A stretch of DNA of 64,000 nt from Collinsella sp. (GTDB taxonomy: Bacteria > Actinomycetota > Coriobacteriia > Coriobacteriales > Coriobacteriaceae), in assembly GCA_019414025.1 (NCBI GenBank), contig DXMU01000020.1:116002-180001 (forward strand), written 5' to 3'. The translations under genes and the position numbers were made by a program. The notes under the pieces are model-generated. The model searched no databases. It had not been told where the DNA came from and was given only the letters and a program-made list of their open reading frames with translations. Numbering within the stretch: the first letter of the stretch is position 1; the number at the start of each line of letters is the position of its first letter. Shown here one piece after another: positions 10,520-18,520 of the stretch.

Positions 10520-11869
10520 ATGGATACACCGTTGGGCTCCGTGCTCTACATCACCCTCGGGTGCGCTAAGAACGAGGTTGACACCGACCGCATGCGTTCT
10601 CTTTTGACCGCCGCGGGCTACGAGGAGGCATTCGACCCACAGGATGCCGATATCGCCATCGTCAATACATGCTCGTTCCTCGCCTCCGCAACGTCCGAGA
10701 GCATCGAGACCACGCTCGAGCTCGCCAACGAGGTTCAGGACGGCGTTCGTTCTTGTCCCATCGTCATGTGCGGCTGTGTGCCGTCGCGCTATGGCGACGA
10801 CCTGCCCGATGAACTGCCCGAGGTCGCTGCCTTTGTGAAGGCCGACGAGGAGGACGGCATCGTGGCGGTCATCGATGGCGTGCTGGGTGTCGAGCGTGAG
10901 ATCGCTGCCTATATTCCGCAAGTAAAGCGCACTGTCGAGGGCGCTGTTGCTTACGTCAAGATTTCCGATGGCTGCAACCGCTTCTGCAGCTTCTGCATGA
11001 TCCCCTATATTCGCGGTCGCTATCATTCGCGCAATGCCGAGAGCATTATCTCCGAGGTACGCGACCTGGTTGCCGGCGGTGTGCGCGAGATCGTGCTGAT
11101 TGGCCAGGACACGGGTATTTGGGGCACCGACTTTGCCGACGAAGACGTCACCGATGGCTCGCCGCGCAATCTGGCGCAGCTGCTGCATGCCGTCGCCGAG
11201 GCCGTGCGCCCGCACAACGTCTGGGTCCGCGTGCTCTATCTGCAGCCCGAGGGCATGACCGACGAGCTTATCGATACGATTCGCGATACGCCCGAGGTGC
11301 TGCCTTATATCGATATCCCCGTGCAGCACTGCGACGCGCGCATCCTCAAGGCTATGCGCCGTTCTGGTTCGCGCCAGGAGCTCGAGGACCTGTTCTGCGA
11401 TCTGCGTGAGCGTATCCCCGGCATCGTGATCCGTTCCACGGCCATGGTCGGCTTCCCGACCGAGACCGACGACGAGTTCCGCGACCTTATCGACTTTATG
11501 GACACCGTCGGCTTTGACTACACGAGCGTCTTTGCCTACTCGCAGGAGGAGGGCAGCCTGGCCGCCAAGATGGAGGGTCAGGTCGATGAGGAGGTCAAGC
11601 TCGAGCGCGCCCAGGAGGCCATGGACCTGGCCGAGTCGCTCGGTTTTGCCGCCACCGCCGCACATGTGGGCGAGCGCGCCCAGGTGATCGTCGACGGCAT
11701 CGAGGAGACCGAGGACGGCGCCGAGCTGATCGGCCATGCTTGGTTCCAGGCGCCCGATTCCGATGGCGCGGTGCACTTGGACGCCAGCGAGGCGTCCGTG
11801 GGCGATATTCTGACGGTCGAGTTTACCGATAGCTTCTGCTATGAGCTTATCGGCCATGTTGTGGAGTAG
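10520..11869 (+). CDS. rimO: ribosomal protein S12 methylthiotransferase RimO
   Basis: RimO is a radical-SAM enzyme that adds a methylthio group to an Asp of ribosomal protein S12. The 449-residue product has the three family domains: an N-terminal UPF0004 domain (ITLGCAKNEVDTDRM), a radical-SAM core with Cys152, Cys156 and Cys159 (CNRFCSFC), and a C-terminal TRAM domain. The NEVDTDRM signature separates RimO from MiaB, which is encoded separately at 18.5 kb. An AAAGGA ribosome-binding site precedes the ATG, and pgsA follows after nine bases. Confidence 0.95.
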   Translation: MDTPLGSVLYITLGCAKNEVDTDRMRSLLTAAGYEEAFDPQDADIAIVNTCSFLASATSESIETTLELANEVQDGVRSCPIVMCGCVPSRYGDDLPDELPEVAAFVKADEEDGIVAVIDGVLGVEREIAAYIPQVKRTVEGAVAYVKISDGCNRFCSFCMIPYIRGRYHSRNAESIISEVRDLVAGGVREIVLIGQDTGIWGTDFADEDVTDGSPRNLAQLLHAVAEAVRPHNVWVRVLYLQPEGMTDELIDTIRDTPEVLPYIDIPVQHCDARILKAMRRSGSRQELEDLFCDLRERIPGIVIRSTAMVGFPTETDDEFRDLIDFMDTVGFDYTSVFAYSQEEGSLAAKMEGQVDEEVKLERAQEAMDLAESLGFAATAAHVGERAQVIVDGIEETEDGAELIGHAWFQAPDSDGAVHLDASEASVGDILTVEFTDSFCYELIGHVVE

Positions 11870-11878
11870 GAGAGCATC

Positions 11879-12517
11879 GTGGCAAACGAGAGCAATAAGG
11901 AACTGACGAGTGTTTGGACGCCCGCCAACATCGTGACGTGCGTTCGCATCGTCTTTATCCCGGTGTTCATGATCGTGTCGGCGCTTTCTCACACGAGTGT
12001 TGCCGGTACAGATTGGAGCACCTTCGACGGCCCGCTCGCCGCCGCTGCCTTCATTCTGTATGTTATCCTGTCGTGCACCGATAAGGTCGACGGTTATCTG
12101 GCGCGCTCGCGCAACGAGATTACCGATTTCGGTAAGTTCTTGGACCCCATCGCCGATAAGCTGCTGGTGTTCTCGGCTCTGCTGCTGTTCTTGGATTTTG
12201 GCGCTGTGACCGTGTGGTCCGTGTTCATTATCCTGTTCCGTGAGCTTCTGGTGAGCGCCCTTCGCATGGTCGCGAGTGCCGCCGGCGTGGTCGTTGCCGC
12301 CGATAAGCTTGGCAAGTACAAGACGGCGACTACGATGGTCTCCATCTGCGGTTACCTGTGCGTCTTTGCGATGGCCGGCTTGCACCTTGGCCCGCTGGCG
12401 CTGACGCTCGGCATCTACTCGGTGTCGCGCTTCCTGTACGCCGTTGCCGTTGTCCTGACCGTTATCTCGGGCGCCCAGTACTTCTGGAACTGCCGCAAGA
12501 TCGTCTTTTCGGTCTAG
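11879..12517 (+). CDS. pgsA: CDP-diacylglycerol--glycerol-3-phosphate phosphatidyltransferase
   Basis: PgsA makes phosphatidylglycerol phosphate at the membrane. The 212-residue protein has several hydrophobic helices and the full CDP-alcohol phosphatidyltransferase signature: D-x2-D-G-x2-A-R then G-x3-D-x3-D, seen as DKVDGYLAR and GKFLDPIADK. The start is GTG at 11879, ten bases after the rimO stop, behind a GTAGGAGAG ribosome-binding site. The rimO-pgsA-cinA-recA order is common in Gram-positive genomes. A second, more distant member of this family is encoded at 32.75-33.45 kb. Confidence 0.93.
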   Translation: MANESNKELTSVWTPANIVTCVRIVFIPVFMIVSALSHTSVAGTDWSTFDGPLAAAAFILYVILSCTDKVDGYLARSRNEITDFGKFLDPIADKLLVFSALLLFLDFGAVTVWSVFIILFRELLVSALRMVASAAGVVVAADKLGKYKTATTMVSICGYLCVFAMAGLHLGPLALTLGIYSVSRFLYAVAVVLTVISGAQYFWNCRKIVFSV

Positions 12518-12529
12518 GTCCTGGTGGGT

Positions 12530-13060
12530 ATGACGGACTCTTTTGAGCAGATTTCCGCACATAACGAGGAGCTGGCGCGTCATATTGTCGAGCGCGCGAG
12601 CGCTCGGGGCGTGACGGTTTCGACGGCTGAGTCGCTGACGGCAGGTATGATCGCCTCGACGATTGCCGATATCCCGGGCGCCTCGGCGGTGCTGCGTGGC
12701 GGTGCGGTGACCTACTGCGATGAGATCAAGCATCGCGTTTTGGGCGTTGATCAGGAGACGCTCGACCGCTATACCGCGGTGTCGCATCAGACCGCGCGCG
12801 AGATGGCGGCGGGTTCGCTGGAGCTGTACCAGAGCGATATTGCAGTGAGCGCAACGGGTTATGCCGGCCCCGGCGGCGGCACTGAGGACGATCCGGCTGG
12901 CACTTTCTATATTGGCTGGGCGTATCGCGCGGCTGATGGGGAAGTGCCGGTCGTGGACTCTGTGCGCTGCCACTATGAGGGCGACCGTTCGTGTGTTCGT
13001 GCCCATGCGGTCGCGGAGGCATTGGGACGCATTGTCCTTGTGCTTAACTCTATGGAATAG
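12530..13060 (+). CDS. cinA: CinA-type nicotinamide-nucleotide amidohydrolase (C-terminal domain form)
   Basis: The 176-residue product corresponds to the CinA C-terminal (PncC) domain alone, an enzyme that deamidates nicotinamide mononucleotide in pyridine nucleotide recycling. Family motifs are seen: TAESLTAGMIASTI, GGAVTYCDEIK, VSATGYAGPGGG and GTFYIGW. The N-terminal molybdopterin-binding-like domain of full CinA is absent, as in many short homologues. ATG 12530 follows a GGTGGG; a GTG at 12524 is an alternative. The gene lies upstream of recA, as cinA does in streptococci and others, but a terminator separates them. Confidence 0.9.
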   Translation: MTDSFEQISAHNEELARHIVERASARGVTVSTAESLTAGMIASTIADIPGASAVLRGGAVTYCDEIKHRVLGVDQETLDRYTAVSHQTAREMAAGSLELYQSDIAVSATGYAGPGGGTEDDPAGTFYIGWAYRAADGEVPVVDSVRCHYEGDRSCVRAHAVAEALGRIVLVLNSME

Positions 13061-13067
13061 ACGTGTT

Positions 13068-13093
13068 TTAAGGGGCCTTCGGGCCCCTTAATT
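13068..13093 (+). terminator. hairpin terminator after cinA
   Basis: TTAAGGGGCC and GGCCCCTTAA form a perfect 10-bp stem around a TTCG tetraloop, starting eight bases after the cinA stop. The T tract is short, but the stem and tetraloop are strong. It insulates recA from the upstream operon. Confidence 0.75.
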
Positions 13094-13188
13094 GTGGAGA
13101 TAGGGACCCCTGACGAATTTAGCGTTTGCGCTGGTCATAGGTGTATTTTTGCCTTTCTTGTTCTTATTTGCCCCTTTGTGGTCAAGCA

Positions 13189-13232
13189 TTTGGTCAGTGT
13201 TTGGTCGGCGTTTGGTTGGGTTTTGGACAGAC
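13189..13232. repeat. four tandem 11-bp TTTGG units upstream of the recA promoter
   Basis: Units start at 13189, 13200, 13211 and 13222: TTTGGTCAGTG, TTTGGTCGGCG, TTTGGTTGGGT and TTTGGACAGAC. The TTTGG core recurs every 11 bases, about one helical turn, and ends 26 bases before the -35 box. No protein is convincingly encoded here. Phased tracts may bend DNA or bind a regulator cooperatively. Confidence 0.6.
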
Positions 13233-13258
13233 TGCCTGCATATGATTGGCCTGAACGG

Positions 13259-13287
13259 TTGACCACGAACAGCCGTTCGTTTATTAT
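13259..13287 (+). promoter_or_regulatory. recA promoter with LexA (SOS) box in the spacer
   Basis: TTGACC and TATTAT are separated by 17 bases. The palindrome CGAACAGCCGTTCG (13266-13279) fills most of that spacer. It matches the Gram-positive LexA consensus CGAAC-N4-GTTCG, so LexA bound here would block RNA polymerase directly. The same box type recurs upstream of lexA in this window. Confidence 0.88.
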
Positions 13288-13317
13288 CGATGCGGGTTGT
13301 TAAGAGGAGGGCTATTC

Positions 13318-14466
13318 ATGGCCAAGAATTCAGGTCCCGTACGTACCGTTCATGCTCGCACGACGGGTAAAGAGCGCGATGAGATGATCGCCACCACCAA
13401 GGCCGAGATCGAGAAGAAGTTCGGTCAAGGCTCCATCATGAGGTATGGTGACGGCGGCCCCGAGCTTGAGGTTGAGGCCATCCCCACGGGCGCTCTGGCA
13501 CTCGATGCCGCTCTGGGTATCGGCGGTGTGCCGCGCGGCCGTATCGTCGAGATTTACGGTCCTGAGTCCTCCGGTAAGACGACGCTTTCGCTCGAGATCC
13601 TGGCCGAAGCCCAGGCAATGGGTGGCGTGGTGGCATTTATCGATGCCGAGCACGCGCTCGATCCCACGTATGCCGCGCGCATTGGCGTGGATATCGACGA
13701 GGTACTGATTTCCCAGCCTGATACGGGTGAGCAGGCGCTCGAGATTGTTGACATGCTCGTGCGTTCCGGCGCCATCGATGCCATCGTCGTCGACTCCGTC
13801 GCCGCGCTGACCCCGCGTGCCGAGATCGAGGGAGAGATCGGCGATACCACGGTCGGATTGCAAGCTCGTCTGATGAGTCAGGCGCTCCGCAAGCTCGCCG
13901 GCTCGCTGTCCAAGTCCAACACGACATGCATCTTCATTAACCAGCTGCGAGAGAAGATCGGCGTCATGTTCGGCAACCCCGAGACCACGACGGGCGGCCG
14001 CGCCCTTAAGTTCTTCTCTTCGGTGCGTATCGACATTCGCCGCATCGACAGCATTAAGCTTAAGGATGAAGTTATCGGTAACCGCGTGCGCGCCAAGGTC
14101 GTTAAGAACAAGGTGGCAGCTCCGTTCCGTTCTGCTGAGTTCGACATCATGTACGGTACGGGCATCTCTAAGGAGGGCTCGATTCTGGACATGGCTGTCG
14201 AGTGCGGCATTTGCAAGAAGATGGGCTCCTGGTTTGCCTATGGCGAGGACAAGCTCGGCAACGGTCGCGAGGCCGCCAAGGCGTTCCTGCGCGAACACCC
14301 TGATTGCGCCGACGAGATTGAGCATAAGGTCCGCCTTGCCTGCGGGCTTGAGTTTGACGACGATGCTCCATCCGAGGTCGAGCTGACCGATCAGCCTGCG
14401 CCTGAGGAGTTTGACGAGCTTTACGCCATCGATGGTTCCGCCATGCTCGATGATGACGACGAGTAG
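13318..14466 (+). CDS. recA: recombinase RecA
   Basis: RecA forms ATP-dependent filaments on single-stranded DNA for homologous recombination and triggers LexA self-cleavage. The 382-residue product has Walker A GPESSGKT at residues 81-88, the MAW motif segment, QLREKIGVMFGNPETTTGG for loops L1/L2, and an acidic C-terminus ending in Asp/Glu residues. The N-terminus is longer than usual by roughly 15-20 residues. ATG 13318 was chosen because AAGAGGAGG lies just upstream. recX follows 11 bases after the stop. Confidence 0.97.
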   Translation: MAKNSGPVRTVHARTTGKERDEMIATTKAEIEKKFGQGSIMRYGDGGPELEVEAIPTGALALDAALGIGGVPRGRIVEIYGPESSGKTTLSLEILAEAQAMGGVVAFIDAEHALDPTYAARIGVDIDEVLISQPDTGEQALEIVDMLVRSGAIDAIVVDSVAALTPRAEIEGEIGDTTVGLQARLMSQALRKLAGSLSKSNTTCIFINQLREKIGVMFGNPETTTGGRALKFFSSVRIDIRRIDSIKLKDEVIGNRVRAKVVKNKVAAPFRSAEFDIMYGTGISKEGSILDMAVECGICKKMGSWFAYGEDKLGNGREAAKAFLREHPDCADEIEHKVRLACGLEFDDDAPSEVELTDQPAPEEFDELYAIDGSAMLDDDDE

Positions 14467-14477
14467 CGGTTACGCTC

Positions 14478-15170
14478 ATGTCGTATACGGTGACCGAGGC
14501 CACGGTCGTCTTTCCCGATAAGAAGGCGGCCTCCTCGTTCTTGAGCGGGTATGCGTCCAAAAAGCCTTGCGCACATATCGATTGTGAGCTTGAGGGCGGT
14601 TTTGAGCGGTCCATTTGGATTCCCGTGCGGGTCGCGCGCCTGTATGTCAAAAACCGCCCCGATCTTCCCTGTGATTGGGACAACTTTCGTGAGGCGGTGC
14701 AGCTCGTCGAGCGTAAATGTGCACTTACCATGGTGACCGAGATGTTATCGCGCCGCGACCATGCGACGGGCGAGGTCCGTGACAAGCTGGCTCGCTACGG
14801 CTTTCACCAGACCGCGATCGATTTCGCCGTCGAGCGCGCCACCGAGTATCGCTTTTTAGACGAGAACCGCTTTTGCTCGTACTTTATCGATGAGCGCAAG
14901 CGGCGCGGTTGGGGACAGCGCAAAATCGAGACCGAGCTCAAGCGCCGTCATGTCGTGCTCGATGACATTCCCGGTTATCCCGAGGATTATTTTGCCGTCG
15001 AAGACGATTTGGCGCGTGCGTCAGCCCTGCTCGCCAAGCGGCGTGTTCCAGAGACGCGCGGATTCGAAAAACTGGTTCGGTTTTTGATGGGCAAGGGCTT
15101 CTCGTATCATATCGCCGCCGATGCCGTTAAGGCACGTCTCGATGCCGAACGCGAGGAATGTGCGGTTTAG
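14478..15170 (+). CDS. recX: recombination regulator RecX
   Basis: RecX modulates RecA filament growth. The 230-residue product has an N-terminal extension followed by the repeated three-helix modules of the family, with MLSRRDHATGEVRDKLARYG and RGWGQRKIETELKRR as recognisable pieces. It lies directly downstream of recA, the classic arrangement, and probably relies on read-through from the recA SOS promoter. The ribosome-binding site before ATG 14478 is weak, in keeping with RecX being made at a lower level than RecA. Confidence 0.88.
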   Translation: MSYTVTEATVVFPDKKAASSFLSGYASKKPCAHIDCELEGGFERSIWIPVRVARLYVKNRPDLPCDWDNFREAVQLVERKCALTMVTEMLSRRDHATGEVRDKLARYGFHQTAIDFAVERATEYRFLDENRFCSYFIDERKRRGWGQRKIETELKRRHVVLDDIPGYPEDYFAVEDDLARASALLAKRRVPETRGFEKLVRFLMGKGFSYHIAADAVKARLDAEREECAV

Positions 15171-15232
15171 GCGTATGCGTTTTGTGGCCCTGCCGCTCAC
15201 CGTGTTTTAGCCGCCGTGTTGGGGGCATTTAT

Positions 15233-15261
15233 TTGACAGTTGTTGTGGTTCAACGTACGAT
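15233..15261 (+). promoter_or_regulatory. promoter of rny
   Basis: A consensus -35 TTGACA (15233-15238) is followed by a 17-base spacer and TACGAT (15256-15261). Transcription should start near 15268, giving a leader of about 160 bases before the rny ATG. Confidence 0.8.
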
Positions 15262-15366
15262 AAACAGCGTCATTTGCTTTGTGATATGTGCTCATCTGTG
15301 ATGAGTTTGTTTATATGTTTATCTGTATCCGACCCGCATAAGCTGCGCCCATATTACTCAAATGTC

Positions 15367-15400
15367 GCGAGCCGTTCGTAAGGACGGTTCGCTTTGTTGT
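15367..15400 (+). terminator. hairpin plus T-rich stretch in the rny leader
   Basis: GCGAGCCGT pairs with ACGGTTCGC (one G-T pair) around an 8-base loop, followed by TTTGTTGT. It lies downstream of the rny promoter and 28 bases upstream of the start codon. It looks like a leaky terminator or attenuator, or a leader structure that could be cut or bound. Confidence 0.5.
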
Positions 15401-15427
15401 GTAACGAATCCATAAAAAGGAGTGAGC

Positions 15428-16978
15428 ATGCCTATCATCGCAGCGCTCGTTGGCATCGTTTTGGGTGCCATCGCCGCCATTGCCTACATGCGCACCGCCA
15501 AGCAGGGTAGTCTTCACGAGGCCGACGAAAAGATCCAGTCGGCACACGCACAGGCTGAGTCCCTGATCGGTGATGCAAAGCGTCAGGCCGAGACCCTCAA
15601 AAAAGAGGCTCTGCTCGAGGCTAAAGAGGAGATCATCAAGAACAAGCAGGCCGCCGAGGCCGAGGACAAGCAGCGTAAGAGCGAGATTCGTACGCTCGAG
15701 AACCGCGTGATGCAGCGCGAGGAATCCCTCGATCGCCGCAACGACGCTCTCGACAAGCGCGAGCATCAGCTGTCCAGTCAGGCCGGTCAGGTCGAGAAGC
15801 GCTCCCGTGAGCTCGAGGAGCTCTGCGCAAAGCAGACCTCCGAGCTCGAGCGTATCGCCGACCTTACCCGCGAGGATGCCCACAAGGAGCTCCTCGATAA
15901 GGTTCGCGGCGAGGTCACCCACGAGGCCGCCACGATCATTCGCGAGTCCGAGCAGCAGGTTCGCGCCGAGTGCCACAAGACCGCCCAGGAGATTCTTTCC
16001 CTGGCGATTCAGCGCTGCGCTGCCGACCACACTGCCGAGGTCACCGTTACCTCCGTGCACATTCCCTCTGATGACCTCAAGGGCCGTATCATCGGTCGCG
16101 AGGGTCGCAACATCCGCACCTTCGAGCAGGTTTCCGGCGTCAACCTCGTGATCGACGACACGCCCGAGACCGTCGTTCTTTCGAGCTTCGATCCGGTCCG
16201 TCGTGAGACCGCCCGTGTTGCTCTGGAGAACCTCATCGCCGACGGCCGCATTCACCCCGCCCGCATCGAGGAGATGTATCACAAGGCTGCCGACCTGGTT
16301 CAGCAGCGCGTGCGCGAGGCTGGCGAGCAAGCTGCATTCGATACCGGCATTCACGACCTGCACCCCGAGATCGTCAAGACCCTTGGTGCCCTGCGCTACC
16401 GTACCTCGTTTGGTCAGAACGTGCTTCAGCACTCCCTCGAAGTCTCTGACCTGTGCGGCGTGATGGCTTCCGAGCTTGGCCTGGACGTTGTGACCGCCAA
16501 GCGCGCCGGCCTGCTGCACGACCTGGGCAAGGCAATCGACCATGACGTCGAGGGGCCGCATGCCGTCATCGGCGCTGAGCTTGCCCGCCGTTATGGCGAG
16601 AAGCCCGTTATCGTCCACGCTATCGAGGCTCACCATGCCGATGTCGACCCCAACACGGTGCTCGATGTCCTGGTGCAGGCCGCCGATGCTGTCTCTGCCT
16701 CTCGCCCCGGTGCCCGTCGCGAGTCTGCCGAGAACTACATCAAGCGTCTTGAGAAGCTCGAGGAGATCGCCAACTCTCATGACGGCGTCGAGCGTACCTA
16801 TGCCATGCAGGCCGGTCGCGAGGTCCATGTCATGGTTCAGCCGGACAAGATCTCCGATGCCCAGTCCACGGTTCTGGCTCACGATATCGCCCATCAGATC
16901 GAGGAAGAGATGGAGTATCCCGGTCAGGTGCGCGTCGTCGTGATTCGCGAGAGCCGCGCTGTCGATATCGCTAAATAA
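15428..16978 (+). CDS. rny: ribonuclease Y
   Basis: RNase Y is a membrane-anchored endonuclease that starts mRNA decay. The 516-residue product has an N-terminal transmembrane helix (from IIAALVGIVLGAIAAIA), a long charged coiled coil to about residue 200, a KH domain (GRIIGREGRNIRTFE) and an HD domain with His364-Asp365 in LLHDLGKAID. A GTG six bases upstream is in frame, but AAGGAG is placed correctly for ATG 15428. Two bases separate its stop from the next gene, so they are probably one operon. Confidence 0.96.
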   Translation: MPIIAALVGIVLGAIAAIAYMRTAKQGSLHEADEKIQSAHAQAESLIGDAKRQAETLKKEALLEAKEEIIKNKQAAEAEDKQRKSEIRTLENRVMQREESLDRRNDALDKREHQLSSQAGQVEKRSRELEELCAKQTSELERIADLTREDAHKELLDKVRGEVTHEAATIIRESEQQVRAECHKTAQEILSLAIQRCAADHTAEVTVTSVHIPSDDLKGRIIGREGRNIRTFEQVSGVNLVIDDTPETVVLSSFDPVRRETARVALENLIADGRIHPARIEEMYHKAADLVQQRVREAGEQAAFDTGIHDLHPEIVKTLGALRYRTSFGQNVLQHSLEVSDLCGVMASELGLDVVTAKRAGLLHDLGKAIDHDVEGPHAVIGAELARRYGEKPVIVHAIEAHHADVDPNTVLDVLVQAADAVSASRPGARRESAENYIKRLEKLEEIANSHDGVERTYAMQAGREVHVMVQPDKISDAQSTVLAHDIAHQIEEEMEYPGQVRVVVIRESRAVDIAK

Positions 16979-16979
16979 T

Positions 16980-18065
16980 ATGAGCGACGCGAACGAGCTC
17001 ATCTCATTTATCGCGTCGATGTCGGGGGAGGGCAACCTTCGCGTCGAGGAGAACCTTGGCGAGGGTTATGTCCGCCTCCGCGTTTCGGAGGCCGAGCGGC
17101 GCCAGGCAAAGCACGACATTCAGCATGTCGAGGATATCGTCATTGAAATGCTCCGTAATGCTCGCGATGCTGGCGCCGACAAAGTCTATCTCGCTACGAC
17201 CAAGGAAGATGGCGTCCGCACGCTTGTCTTTCTGGATAACGGTTCGGGTGTGCCGCAGGATATGCAGGAGCGCATCTTCGATGCCCGCGTTACTTCCAAG
17301 CTCGAGAGCATGAAGATGGATCGTTGGGGCGTTCACGGTCGAGGCATGGCATTGTTCTCGATTAAGCAGAACACCGACGAGGCGCGCGTTGTTGCGTCGG
17401 ATGTTAATCTTGGCTCGGTCTTTAAGGTGAGCGTCGCTACCGACCGCCTTGGCGAGCGCGCCGATCAGTCCAGCTGGCCTCAGGCCGTGAAGGACGAGGA
17501 CGGTCACTATGTCTGCGCCCGTGGCCCTCACAACATCATTCGCGCCGCTTGCGAGTTTGCCCTCGAGGAGTTGCGCGCCTGTGATGTCTATCTGGGGTCA
17601 CCGTCCGAGATCGCCGCGACGCTGCATGCGCAGGCCTCCAGCCGTCTCGATACTTCTCGTCTTTTGTTTATCGATGACGAAGCCGAGCTCCCCGTGGTCG
17701 ATCGTCTGGGTCTTGCTTCGGATGCGGAAGACTTTATCCGTATCTGTTCGGGTTTAGGCCTTGAGATGTCTGAGCGTACGGCGCATCGTATCTTGGCGGG
17801 CCAGATTAAGCCCGTTCGCGGTGTGACCGCACGCCTGCTACGCGAGCGCGATTCGTCCTCACATGCGTCTGCTCCGGTTGATCTTGCCAAGGACCGTCGC
17901 GGACTGCGTATCGCCAAGGACGACATAGCGCAGTTCTCGCGAGCCGTCGAGCGTGACTTTAACGACCTTGCATCGCGGTACTATCTCAACCTTTGCGGCG
18001 ACCCCAAGATTCGTGTTTCGCGTGATCGTATCACCGTGACGTTCGATCTTGCCAAAGAGGAATAG
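16980..18065 (+). CDS. GHKL-type ATP-binding protein of unknown role
   Basis: The 361-residue protein carries the GHKL ATPase fold shared by histidine kinases, HSP90, MutL and gyrase B. The N-box is EMLRNARDAGAD starting at Glu56, with Asn60. The G1 box is DNGSGVP at residues 86-92 and the G2 box is GVHGRGMALFSI. No histidine-kinase dimerisation box, receiver, MutL or topoisomerase domain is visible. It lies between rny and spoVS. In Bacillus subtilis the gene between rny and spoVS is ymdB, a phosphodiesterase unrelated to this protein. Role unknown; a link to RNase Y or SpoVS is inferred from context alone. Confidence 0.75.
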   Translation: MSDANELISFIASMSGEGNLRVEENLGEGYVRLRVSEAERRQAKHDIQHVEDIVIEMLRNARDAGADKVYLATTKEDGVRTLVFLDNGSGVPQDMQERIFDARVTSKLESMKMDRWGVHGRGMALFSIKQNTDEARVVASDVNLGSVFKVSVATDRLGERADQSSWPQAVKDEDGHYVCARGPHNIIRAACEFALEELRACDVYLGSPSEIAATLHAQASSRLDTSRLLFIDDEAELPVVDRLGLASDAEDFIRICSGLGLEMSERTAHRILAGQIKPVRGVTARLLRERDSSSHASAPVDLAKDRRGLRIAKDDIAQFSRAVERDFNDLASRYYLNLCGDPKIRVSRDRITVTFDLAKEE

Positions 18066-18139
18066 CATCTTTACCGAGTCCGTTCGGTACGATACAGTTA
18101 TTGCAGTTAAAACGTACTTTTAAACGCAGGAGTTTCTTC

Positions 18140-18457
18140 ATGGATTGCCTGAAGGTATCAAGCAAATCATCGCCCGCGTCCGTTGCCGGCGCCATTGCCG
18201 GCATGGTCAAAGATGGTGTTCCCGTCAATATTCAGTGTGTTGGCGCGGGTGCCGTCAACCAGGCCATTAAGGCCGTGGCCATTGCACGCGGATTTTTGAT
18301 TCCGACCGGGTTTGATATTTCTTGTGCGCCGGTGTTCTCCGATATCCTCATCAACGGGGAGTCGCGCACGGCCATCCGTCTTTCTATTTACGTTCATCAG
18401 ATTAATCGAGCTGCTATGGATAACGTTGCGATGGACGACGTTAAGCCTGTGGCATAG
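18140..18457 (+). CDS. spoVS: stage V sporulation protein S (SpoVS)
   Basis: The 105-residue product matches SpoVS/Alba-like proteins closely: LKVSSKSSPASVAGAIAGM, GAGAVNQAIKAVAIARGFL and INGESRTAIRLSIY. SpoVS affects sporulation and cell development in Bacillus but is also found in non-sporulating bacteria, where its role is unclear. A nucleic-acid-binding function has been proposed for the fold. ATG 18140 sits eight bases after CAGGAG; a longer upstream frame was rejected. Compared with the roughly 86-residue Bacillus protein it has a short C-terminal tail. The miaB gene follows. Confidence 0.92.
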   Translation: MDCLKVSSKSSPASVAGAIAGMVKDGVPVNIQCVGAGAVNQAIKAVAIARGFLIPTGFDISCAPVFSDILINGESRTAIRLSIYVHQINRAAMDNVAMDDVKPVA

Positions 18458-18520
18458 AGTTTTTACTCTTTGCCCGCCCTCTTTGATTCCGCCTATTCCG
18501 CCTCGTTAGGATTTTTACAC

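Noticed and set aside
9965..13006. 1013-residue open frame antisense to yajQ, rimO, pgsA and cinA
   Set aside because: It spans four clear genes on the other strand, has no recognisable domain, and is rich in His and Asp as expected for a shadow of high-GC coding DNA.
13094..13303. 69-residue open frame upstream of recA
   Set aside because: It covers the phased repeats, the promoter and the LexA box, has no ribosome-binding site and matches no family.
18470..18520. Upstream TTG start for miaB
   Set aside because: The added 17 residues (PALFDSAYSASLGFLH) do not resemble MiaB, and ATG 18521 begins the conserved region.
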